Shown one piece after another: positions 44,980 through 52,050 of a DNA stretch of 64,000 nt; position 1 is the first letter of the stretch, and each line of letters starts with the position of its first letter. The stretch is from Occultella aeris (GTDB lineage: Bacteria > Actinomycetota > Actinomycetes > Actinomycetales > Beutenbergiaceae): positions 1 to 64,000 of the forward strand of contig NZ_CACRYJ010000044.1 of NCBI RefSeq assembly GCF_902703175.1, given 5' to 3'. Under the pieces are notes generated by a model. It was not told where the DNA came from, ran no database searches, and saw only the letters and a program-made list of their open reading frames with translations. The position numbers were made by a program, and so were the translations under genes.

Positions 44980-45150
44980 ATGGGCGCCACCGGCGACTAT
45001 GACAGTACCGACGACACAGGGTCCGGCGCCGAGACGCCAGCCTCCGATACGGAGAGTCACAGACCCTGGCCCCAACCGGACGATGACGATCCGGAGGGCC
45101 ATCAACCCGGGCCTCGCGGCCCGCACAACCGCGAGGCGGCCATCCGATGA
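44980..45150 (+). CDS. Small acidic hydrophilic ORF coupled to CNNM gene
   Basis: 56 residues starting MGATGDYDSTDDTG: acidic and proline-rich, with an Asp run (PQPDDDDPEGHQ) and no membrane segment. Support: GGAG 6-9 bases before the ATG, codon choice like real genes, and a stop that overlaps the next start in the classic ATGA (45147-45150). An earlier in-frame ATG at 44971 is possible. No known family is recognised. It could be a genuine small protein or a leader ORF tuning translation of the next gene. Confidence 0.5.
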   Translation: MGATGDYDSTDDTGSGAETPASDTESHRPWPQPDDDDPEGHQPGPRGPHNREAAIR

Positions 45151-46565
45151 CGGAGGTCGCACTGCTCCTGCTCGCCATGGTGCTGGTGGCGGCCTGTGGC
45201 GCGTTCGTCGCCGCGGAGTTCGCCCTGGTCACCGTGCCCCGGTCCACCGTCGAGCGCGAGGCCGCTGCCGGTGACCGCAAGTCCCAGGGCGTCCTGACCT
45301 CCCTGCGGAGCCTGTCCACACAGCTGTCCGGCGCTCAGCTCGGGATCACCGTGACGAACCTGGGCATCGGCTTCCTCGCCGAGCCCGCCATCGCCCGCCT
45401 GGTCGGCCCCGGGCTCGAGAACGCCGGGCTGAGCGCGTCCGCGGCGTCGTCCGTGGCGCTCATGATCGCGCTCGTACTGGCCACCGCGATCACGATGATC
45501 TTCGGGGAACTGGTGCCGAAGAACCTCGCGATCGCGGCCCCGTTGGCCACCGCCCGCGCCGTGGCCGGGTTCCAGCGTGGCTTCACGAAGGCGACCGCCT
45601 GGCCGATCCGGTTCTTCAACGGCACCGCCAACGCGATCCTGCGCCGTCTCGGCATCGAACCGCAGGAGGAACTGGCCTCGGCCCGGTCCGCCGAGGAACT
45701 CTCCGCGCTGGTGCGCCACTCCGCGAACTCCGGCACCCTCGCCGAAGACACCGCGGAGCTCGTCGAGCGCTCCCTCGCGTTCGGCGACCGGCGGGCCCGG
45801 GACGCGATGACCCCCCGCTCCCAGATGGTCAGCCTGCGTCCGCAGGACACCCTCGACGACCTCATCAGCACCGCGAAGGAGTCGGGACACTCCCGGTTCC
45901 CCGTGATCGAGGTGGTCCAGGAGAACGGGCACACCGAGATCGACGTGCTCGGCCTCGCGCATGTGCGCGGCGCGCTGGCGGTGCCGTTCGAGCAGCGCGC
46001 GCACACCGCGGTCGCCACGGTGGTCACCGATGCGACGCTGGTGCCGGACTCCCTGGAGCTGGACGAGCTGCTCGACGATCTGCGCGCCGGCGGCCTGCAG
46101 ATGGCACTGCTCATCGACGAGTTCGGCTCCCTGGCCGGGCTGGTCACCCTCGAGGACCTGGTCGAGGAGATCGTCGGCGAGGTCCGCGACGAGCACGACA
46201 CCGACGAGTTCGTCCCGGCCGCGGGTGCGGACGGGAGTTGGCACCTGCCCGGCCTGATGCGGGTCGACGAGGCGAGCGAGCTGCTCGGCGTCGAACTGCC
46301 GGAGGACGAGGCCTACGACACCCTCGGTGGGCTGGTCGCCGACGAGCTCGGCCGCCTGGCCGCCGTGGGGGACAGCATCGAGCTGGTCAGCGCGCAGGTG
46401 CCCGGCGAGGACCGGCAACGGCTCCGGCTGGATGTGCTCGACCTCGACGGGCACCGCGTGGAGTCCGTGCGGATCGCCGTGCTCGGGCCGGTCGAGCCCG
46501 AGGAGGGCGAGCACGCGCCGCCCACCCGGACCGACCACGCGAGCGAGCGGGAGGACCACCGGTGA
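45147..46565 (+). CDS. CNNM/HlyC-CorC family membrane protein (DUF21 + CBS + transporter-associated domain)
   Basis: 472 aa. Order: DUF21 membrane domain (residues ~1-190; MVLVAACGAFVAAEFALVTV, EIVGELVPKNLA-type motif FGELVPKNLA), CBS pair (DAMTPRSQMVSL through LVTLEDLVEEIVGEV), and a C-terminal CorC_HlyC domain (GLMRVDEASELLGVELPEDE) ending in an acidic tail. The family is linked to Mg2+/Co2+ transport and haemolysin C-like proteins. It is coupled to the small acidic ORF upstream and to a shorter paralogue downstream, both by 4-base overlaps. Confidence 0.93.
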   Translation: MTEVALLLLAMVLVAACGAFVAAEFALVTVPRSTVEREAAAGDRKSQGVLTSLRSLSTQLSGAQLGITVTNLGIGFLAEPAIARLVGPGLENAGLSASAASSVALMIALVLATAITMIFGELVPKNLAIAAPLATARAVAGFQRGFTKATAWPIRFFNGTANAILRRLGIEPQEELASARSAEELSALVRHSANSGTLAEDTAELVERSLAFGDRRARDAMTPRSQMVSLRPQDTLDDLISTAKESGHSRFPVIEVVQENGHTEIDVLGLAHVRGALAVPFEQRAHTAVATVVTDATLVPDSLELDELLDDLRAGGLQMALLIDEFGSLAGLVTLEDLVEEIVGEVRDEHDTDEFVPAAGADGSWHLPGLMRVDEASELLGVELPEDEAYDTLGGLVADELGRLAAVGDSIELVSAQVPGEDRQRLRLDVLDLDGHRVESVRIAVLGPVEPEEGEHAPPTRTDHASEREDHR

Positions 46566-47608
46566 GCGCCGCCGTCGGGATCCCCCTGACCCTCGCCCTG
46601 CTGGCCCTGAACGCGTTCTTCGTGGGCGCCGAGTTCGCACTCATCTCGGCTCGGCGTACCAAGATCGAACCGCTCGCCCTCGAGGGCTCCCGCCGCGCCC
46701 GGATCACGCTCGGGGCGATGGAACGGGTGTCCATGATGATGGCAGGCGCGCAGCTGGGCATCACCATCGCCTCGCTCGCGCTCGGGTCGATCAGCGAGCC
46801 GGTCATCGCACACCTGCTCGAGGTGCCGTTCGACGCGATCGGGGTTCCGGACGCTCTGGTCCACCCCATCTCGTTCGCGATCGCACTCTCGCTCGTCACC
46901 TACCTGCACGTGGTACTCGGAGAGATGGTGCCCAAGAACATCGCCCTGGCCGGCCCGGAGCGGATGGCGATGGCGCTCGCGCCGCCGCTGACCGTGATCG
47001 TGCGCGTGCTGTACCCGCTGTTGTGGGTCCTGAACGCCCTCGCGAACCTGGTCCTGCGGATGATGCGGGTGCAGCCCCGCGACGAGGTGGCGAGCACGTT
47101 CACGCGGGACGAGGTGGCGTCGCTGGTGTCGGAGTCCCGCTCGGGCGGGCTGATCGAGCTGAACGACGAACGCCTGCTCATGGGCGCACTGCAGTTCTCG
47201 GACCGGGACGTGCGCTCCGTGCTGCTGCCGCTGGCGACGCTACGGACGCTGCCCCAGGGGGTCAGCCCGGCAGGGGCGGAGTCGGTCTCCGTGGAGGGCT
47301 TCTCCCGGTTCCCGCTGCGCCGCCCGGACGGCACCCTGAGCGGCTACGTGCACATCAAGGACCTGCTCGAGACCGACCCGCTGCGCCGGGAGCGTCCCGT
47401 GCCGGCCGACGTGGTGCGGACCCTGCCGGACGTGCGGGCCACCGACTCGCTGCGGTCGGTGCTCGCCGCGATGCAAGCAAGCGGGGCGCACCTGGCCCAG
47501 GTCCTGGACACGGACGGCACTCCGCTCGGCGTGGTCACGCTGGAGGACGTGCTCGAGGAGCTGGTCGGCGTGATCCGGGACGACTCCCGGCGGTTGCCGG
47601 CGCGCTGA
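46562..47608 (+). CDS. Second, shorter CNNM-type membrane protein (DUF21 + CBS)
   Basis: 348 aa from GTG 46562, overlapping the preceding stop by four bases. It has the DUF21 membrane domain (LNAFFVGAEFALISARRTKIEPL; VVLGEMVPKNIALAG) and a CBS pair ending LGVVTLEDVLEELVGVIRDD. It lacks the C-terminal CorC_HlyC domain present in its neighbour, so the pair probably works as a hetero-oligomer. Paired long and short CNNM genes are a common actinobacterial arrangement. A hairpin follows in the convergent intergenic region. Confidence 0.92.
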   Translation: MSAAVGIPLTLALLALNAFFVGAEFALISARRTKIEPLALEGSRRARITLGAMERVSMMMAGAQLGITIASLALGSISEPVIAHLLEVPFDAIGVPDALVHPISFAIALSLVTYLHVVLGEMVPKNIALAGPERMAMALAPPLTVIVRVLYPLLWVLNALANLVLRMMRVQPRDEVASTFTRDEVASLVSESRSGGLIELNDERLLMGALQFSDRDVRSVLLPLATLRTLPQGVSPAGAESVSVEGFSRFPLRRPDGTLSGYVHIKDLLETDPLRRERPVPADVVRTLPDVRATDSLRSVLAAMQASGAHLAQVLDTDGTPLGVVTLEDVLEELVGVIRDDSRRLPAR

Positions 47609-47613
47609 CGACC

Positions 47614-47691
47614 CCCGACAGCGGCTGGTCGCCCTGGGTCCGAACGGCCCGACGGCGGCCGGTCGCCTTCGTCGCGCGGGCGGCTGTCGGG
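47614..47691. terminator. Inverted repeat between convergent CNNM and mntR genes
   Basis: CCCGACAGC (47614-47622) is a perfect inverted match to GCTGTCGGG (47683-47691), with a 60-base GC-rich loop that can fold further. It lies 5 bases after the CNNM stop and 18 bases from the end of the convergent regulator gene, so it could act as a bidirectional terminator. Confidence 0.45.
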
Positions 47692-47708
47692 TGGCGTCGG
47701 CTCGGGCG

Positions 47709-48503
47709 TCAGGCCCGGGTCACCCAGATGGCGGCAGTCGCCTCGGTGCTCAGGTCCACCGCGCCGGCCTCGATCTCGGTGTCGAGGTCGAGGTCGTGGT
47801 CGGAGATCTCCCGGAGCAACTCTGGTTCGGCGTCGCTGATCCTGGCGATCCGCACCGGCTGCCCGGGTGTGACGTCATCCAGGCGGTGCGCCCGCGGCAG
47901 CGCCACCGTGCCGTCCGGTTGCGGGATCGGGTCTCCGTGCGGATCCCGCACCGGGTGGCCGAGCACGTCGTCCATCCGGCCGAGGAGCCGGTCCGAGACG
48001 GAGTGCTCGAGCTGCTCGGCGTCGTCGTGGACCTCGTCCCACCCGTACCCGAGCTGCAGGGCGAGGTAGGTCTCCATCAGGCGGTGCCGGCGCACCATCG
48101 CCAGAGCCACCCGGCGTCCCTGCACGGTCAGCGTGACGCGGCGGTAGGGCTTGTAGTGGACGAGCCCGGCGCCGGCCAGCCGTTGCACGTTCTCCGAGAC
48201 CGTCGGCGCGCCCACGCCGAGGCGTGCGGCCAGCTCGGAGGTGCTGGCGCCGTCGGGGCCCCACTCGCCGATGTTGTAGATCGCCTTGAGGTAGTCCTGC
48301 GTGACGTTGGAGGTGGGCAGCTCGACGTCGTCGACGCGCAGCGACCCGTCTGCGCTGCCCGCGTCGGCGGCGACGTCGCCCGCAGCCGGGGCGAGCGCTC
48401 CGGCTACCCCCGCGTCCGGGTGCTCGCAACGCACCCCAGGTGCCAGGGTGAGGCCTGCGCAGAACTGTTGCTGCGCCGTCGCCGGCTCGTTCGTGGTGAC
48501 CAC
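47709..48503 (-). CDS. mntR: DtxR-family metalloregulator, MntR-like
   Basis: 264 aa from GTG 48503: a ~60-residue extension with two Cys (14 and 26), winged HTH (ASTSELAARLGVGAPTVSENVQRLAGAGLV), dimer/metal domain, and C-terminal FeoA/SH3-like domain. Compared with DtxR ligands, Met10 is replaced by Asp70 and Cys102 by Glu163, while His79, Glu83, His98, Glu105 and His106 equivalents are kept (His140, Glu144, His159, Glu166, His167). Asp and Glu at the two switched positions are the MntR pattern, suggesting Mn2+ sensing; the MntR Glu11 position is Lys73 here. It starts 1 bp after the VKOR stop. Confidence 0.87.
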   Translation of the reverse strand: MVTTNEPATAQQQFCAGLTLAPGVRCEHPDAGVAGALAPAAGDVAADAGSADGSLRVDDVELPTSNVTQDYLKAIYNIGEWGPDGASTSELAARLGVGAPTVSENVQRLAGAGLVHYKPYRRVTLTVQGRRVALAMVRRHRLMETYLALQLGYGWDEVHDDAEQLEHSVSDRLLGRMDDVLGHPVRDPHGDPIPQPDGTVALPRAHRLDDVTPGQPVRIARISDAEPELLREISDHDLDLDTEIEAGAVDLSTEATAAIWVTRA

Positions 48504-48504
48504 C

Positions 48505-49314
48505 TCAGAACACCAGCAGCCACTTCTCGCCGAACGCGAGCACCGCGGCCGCGACGACGAGCAGGTACCAGAGCGCAGTGATGATCCATCGGTTCCCGAC
48601 CAGGAACGAGCGCAGGCCCGGCCCGCCGGGCAGCGCGCCGTTCTGCACCGAGCGCGCCGTGGTGTGCACGAAGAGCGGGATGATCACCGCCCAGATGACC
48701 AGGCAGTACGGGCACAGCGCCCCGATCTGGGTGAGGGCCTGCACCTGCAGCCAGGTCACGAACGCGATCGCGAACACCGTGCCGGCGAAGAACCCTCGCC
48801 AGTACCAGCGCGGCAGGCGCAACCCGGCAAGCAGCAGGACCCCGGTGGTGATGACGACCGGGAACGCGACCAGCCCGATCAGCACGTTCGGGAACCCGAA
48901 CGCACTGGACTGCTCGCTGGCCAGGAACACGCCGCACCCGATCAGCGGGTTGATGTCGCAGGCGGGCGTGAAGTTGGGGTCCTTGATGACCTCGAAGTAG
49001 TCGAGGGTGAGTCGCACGGATGCCCACAGCCCGGCCAGGCCCGCGATGATCGTGAGGATCGCGAACTCGCGACGGGAGCCACCGAGGCGCTCGTGCTCGC
49101 TCGGCACACTGCGCGAACCCGCTGGCGGGATCGGCTCCAACTCGTGGTCGAGATCGTCGTCGGCGAGGTCGTCGGCATCGGTGCGGTCCTCGGCGGCGCG
49201 TGCGTCGAGGTCGTCCGCGCCGGCCGGCAGGTCAGGGCTCGCGCTGGTCGGTTGATCGAGGCTCAAGGTATTCGGCTCCGTCACGTCGGGAATCCTGACT
49301 CCAGTATGGGACAT
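48505..49314 (-). CDS. VKOR-family thiol oxidoreductase
   Basis: 269 aa from ATG 49314 (GTG 49323, directly after the preceding stop, is an alternative). An acidic ~85-residue N-terminal tail precedes four or five membrane helices of the vitamin K epoxide reductase fold: the loop cysteine pair in PACDINPLIGCGVF and the quinone-side CxxC in GALCPYCLVIW. In actinobacteria VKOR replaces DsbB, re-oxidising a DsbA-like thioredoxin with menaquinone to drive disulfide formation. No DsbA partner is adjacent or fused. It lies between the metallophosphoesterase and mntR genes on one strand. Confidence 0.9.
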   Translation of the reverse strand: MSHTGVRIPDVTEPNTLSLDQPTSASPDLPAGADDLDARAAEDRTDADDLADDDLDHELEPIPPAGSRSVPSEHERLGGSRREFAILTIIAGLAGLWASVRLTLDYFEVIKDPNFTPACDINPLIGCGVFLASEQSSAFGFPNVLIGLVAFPVVITTGVLLLAGLRLPRWYWRGFFAGTVFAIAFVTWLQVQALTQIGALCPYCLVIWAVIIPLFVHTTARSVQNGALPGGPGLRSFLVGNRWIITALWYLLVVAAAVLAFGEKWLLVF

Positions 49315-49323
49315 GCCGGCCAC

Positions 49324-51672
49324 TCACCCATCGGCCGGTTCGCCCTCCGCGTCCCCGGTGACGAACGTCTCGGGCACCTCCGGGAACGCGAACCAGTCCG
49401 AGATGTCAACGCTCGCGTCCGGGTCGATCGTGATGAGCCGGTAGTCCACCGGTAGGCCGGCCTCCGGGTCCCAGCGGATCACGGTCATCACCGACGGGTT
49501 CTGCAACGGCCCGATCGTCGGCGTGCCGCTGCCCGCGCCGGCTGTGCTCGCTGACGTGTACTGCAGCCCGAGGCCGAGCTGGCGCGGACCTACCTGGCGG
49601 TGCAGGTGTCCGGAGATGCTCAGCGTCGCACAACCGGCCTCCACGGACTGCCGGCCGGCGAACGGGCTGTGGATGAGCACGATGTCCACAGGCTCGTCGT
49701 CCTCCTGGAGCTGGCACGCGAGCTGGCTGATCCGGTTGCCCATCTGATTGATCGTCTCCTCCCGCTCCGGACGCGTGGGTGCCCCGAGGGAGGTGAGGGT
49801 GGGGTCGGTGTCGCCGAGGATCCGGATGCCCTGCACGTCCACCGGCTCGCCGTGCAGCACGGTCCAGCCGGCGCTCGCCTCCTGGTCGGCGGTGGTGACC
49901 GAGTCGTGGTTACCGTCCGAGACGACGACAGGGACGCCGTCGGGGATCCCCCGGGCGAACGCGTTCACGCAGTAGGACTCGACCGACGTGCCACCCATCA
50001 CCGTGTCGCCCGCGTTCAGTACCAGTGAGGACTCCGAGGCGGTCACCGCGGCCCCGACCACCGGGGCCATCCCGACGTTGCAGTGCAGGTCGCTGACGAG
50101 CAGCATCGTGACGAGCTCGGGGTCACTCTCGGTGGTGTCGGCTTGGTCGGTGGCCGAGTCATCGGTGGCCGAACCATCGGTGGCCGAACCATCGGTTGCT
50201 GAGTCATCGGTGGCCGAACCATCGGTGGCCGAACCATCGGTTGCTGAGTCATCGGTGGCCGAAGCATCGGCTGCGTCCGCGGCCGCGCTCGCGTCGCTCG
50301 CCGGATCGGTCGGCGCGGTCCCGGACTCCCCCGACGGACTCTCCTGCGGTGTCTCACCCTCGGCGGGGGCGACCGGGTCCGCCTCGGCCGCGTACGCGGC
50401 CTCGAGGTTCGTCTGCGCCTCGGCGTAGAACTCGGTGTTGTCATCGATCGCGTCCACGACGTAGCCGCCGTAGTGGTCCACGAGGGTCGCCAGCCGGCCG
50501 GTGATCCGCGCCTCGGCCAACGGTGTGTCGGCCAGGATGCGCGAGGTCCGCCCCACCCCTCCCGAGGTCTGAGTGGCCTCCACGAGCGGCAGCCCCACGA
50601 GGACCACCGCCAACGCGACGCTCAGGGCCGGCACGCCTTGCCGCGCCCACGCACTCTTGACCGCTTCGCGGAGCACACCGTGCGCCGCCAGCCGGCCGAG
50701 GGCGACGCCGACCAGCAGCACGGCCCAGTACAGGATCCACCGGGAGACGACGTCCAGAACGAGACCGTATGCGGCATCGGAGATCGCGGCCTCCGGGTTG
50801 GCCAGGAACTGGCTGTAACTGGTGAGGTCGGACGTGAGGCCCACCACGGGGTCGGTCTGAGGCGTGCTCAGCTCGATCGGGATCTCTTTGACGAGCACGT
50901 CCACGCCCAGGTTCAGCGGCAGCGGCGAGTCGACGATGAGGGCCCCCAGCGGGCCCATGTCCACCGTGACCTCCCCGTTGAGGCGCACGCTGTAGTCGGC
51001 CCGGTGTGGGCCGAGGGAGCCTTCAAAGTCGGCTGTCATGACCCCCGCGAGGAGGGACAACAGTCCTGTCAGCACGAACGCGACAACTGCCCGGACGGTG
51101 CGGCGGGTGCGTGGGCGCTGCCGGTGCCACCACTCGAAGCGGTGCCGGGCAGGCGGCGCCGAACGGTCCGAGTTGCTCTCCCCGTCGGCCCTCATCGATG
51201 CGTCCGCGCCGGCCGCGCTCGCCGCCGGGATGGCCGCGTCGTCAGTCGCGTCGGTCCCGGCGATGTCGCCATCAGCCGCCGCGCTGGCCCGGTCGTCCAT
51301 CCCGTCAGTCCCGGGAACCTCACCATCAGCCGCGCTGGCCTGGTCGTCCATCCCGTCAGTCCCGGGAACCTCACCATCAGCCGCGCTGGCCTCGTCGTCG
51401 GACTGTCCTGCGGCGACGAGCCTCTCTACCTCCCGGTCGGCGTCGCGATTCGCGTGACCTGCCGGGGACCGGTCCGAGTCCTCCGCCACGCTGCCATGAT
51501 CTTCCGGTAGGTCAACCGTGACCCCAGCAGCACCGTCCAACGTGCCGGCGTCATCCGGTCCGGTCGACTCACCCTCGGGCGCGCCGATACCGTCAGGCTC
51601 GGCAGCCGCGCTGGGCTCGTCGACGTCGCCCGGGTTCCGTTCGTCGTCAGGCTCATTGGGCTTGTCGCTCAT
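49324..51672 (-). CDS. Membrane-anchored metallophosphoesterase with repetitive acidic regions
   Basis: 782 aa. Residues 1-185: acidic Asp/Ala/Gly/Ser-rich region with 17-residue repeats (ADGEVPGTDGMDDxASA). Then a basic stretch and a transmembrane helix (AVVAFVLTGLLSLLAGVM), an extracytoplasmic segment, a second helix (WILYWAVLLVGVALGRLAA) and a third around residue 350. A Ser-Ala-Thr-Asp repeat linker precedes a calcineurin-like phosphoesterase domain: VSDLHCN, NAGDTVMGG, VVSDGNHDS, VLIHSPF and SISGHLHRQ are the five metal-site motifs. Substrate unknown. First in the row with VKOR and mntR. Confidence 0.87.
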   Translation of the reverse strand: MSDKPNEPDDERNPGDVDEPSAAAEPDGIGAPEGESTGPDDAGTLDGAAGVTVDLPEDHGSVAEDSDRSPAGHANRDADREVERLVAAGQSDDEASAADGEVPGTDGMDDQASAADGEVPGTDGMDDRASAAADGDIAGTDATDDAAIPAASAAGADASMRADGESNSDRSAPPARHRFEWWHRQRPRTRRTVRAVVAFVLTGLLSLLAGVMTADFEGSLGPHRADYSVRLNGEVTVDMGPLGALIVDSPLPLNLGVDVLVKEIPIELSTPQTDPVVGLTSDLTSYSQFLANPEAAISDAAYGLVLDVVSRWILYWAVLLVGVALGRLAAHGVLREAVKSAWARQGVPALSVALAVVLVGLPLVEATQTSGGVGRTSRILADTPLAEARITGRLATLVDHYGGYVVDAIDDNTEFYAEAQTNLEAAYAAEADPVAPAEGETPQESPSGESGTAPTDPASDASAAADAADASATDDSATDGSATDGSATDDSATDGSATDGSATDDSATDQADTTESDPELVTMLLVSDLHCNVGMAPVVGAAVTASESSLVLNAGDTVMGGTSVESYCVNAFARGIPDGVPVVVSDGNHDSVTTADQEASAGWTVLHGEPVDVQGIRILGDTDPTLTSLGAPTRPEREETINQMGNRISQLACQLQEDDEPVDIVLIHSPFAGRQSVEAGCATLSISGHLHRQVGPRQLGLGLQYTSASTAGAGSGTPTIGPLQNPSVMTVIRWDPEAGLPVDYRLITIDPDASVDISDWFAFPEVPETFVTGDAEGEPADG
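50155..50275. repeat. 15-bp tandem repeat encoding (S-A-T-D-G/D) units
   Basis: About eight copies of a 15-bp unit of the form gaNcatcggtggcc, organised as a 45-bp higher-order repeat of three variants. It encodes the Ser-Ala-Thr-Asp linker between the membrane part and the phosphoesterase domain. The repeat keeps the reading frame, so copy-number change would only lengthen or shorten the linker. Confidence 0.85.
51235..51395. repeat. 51-bp tandem repeat in the N-terminal region of the phosphoesterase gene
   Basis: Roughly three copies of a 51-bp unit (for example 51295-51345 and 51346-51396), the last two nearly identical over cgtcagtcccgggaacctca and beyond. They encode 17-residue acidic units. 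The high identity implies recent duplication. Confidence 0.8.
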
Positions 51673-52050
51673 ACGTCGATTTTCACATTGACCCGGGACT
51701 CCCCGCGCACTCGGCCCGCCAGTCGGTCCGACATCCGAGCCGTTGAAACTCGCCCAGCCGCGCTGACTGCTCGTCGACGCCCCTCGGCAAGGCGGCCATC
51801 ACGGCGTAGCCGTAGGGCACGGCGACGACACTCGCAGGCGTTCGGTCCGGCGCCTGTGGATGGGGTGTCATCGGGGCCTCGCGGAGCCTGTTTTTGGGTT
51901 GGTTGGATGGGCTGATGTCCCTGTATCCACAACGGAAATCGGGGTTCTTGCGCTGTCGGTGGGGCGTCCTAGAGTGGAGCTCAAGCAGTCAAACGCACGT
52001 ACGAACCGGCATGGTTCGGACCCAGGGCTTCGATGGGGAGGTGAGCACAC
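51673..52050. promoter_or_regulatory. Intergenic region with promoter for the DUF222/HNH gene
   Basis: A 378-bp gap between divergent genes. A plausible sigma-70-type promoter for the rightward gene is TTGCGC (51948-51953), 16-bp spacer, TAGAGT (51970-51975), about 75 bp before the start codon. The AT-richer stretch near 51888-51905 (tgtttttgggttgg) has no assigned role. No ORF here has a ribosome site or family character. Confidence 0.45.

Noticed and set aside
44999-45274. Alternative plus-strand frame over the start of the CNNM gene.
   Set aside because: It lacks a ribosome site and overlaps the better supported small acidic frame (44980-45150) and the CNNM start.
50155-50275. Regular short repeats resembling a CRISPR array.
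   Set aside because: Repeats are contiguous with no spacers, have a 15-bp period and are in frame within a coding sequence; no cas genes are present.
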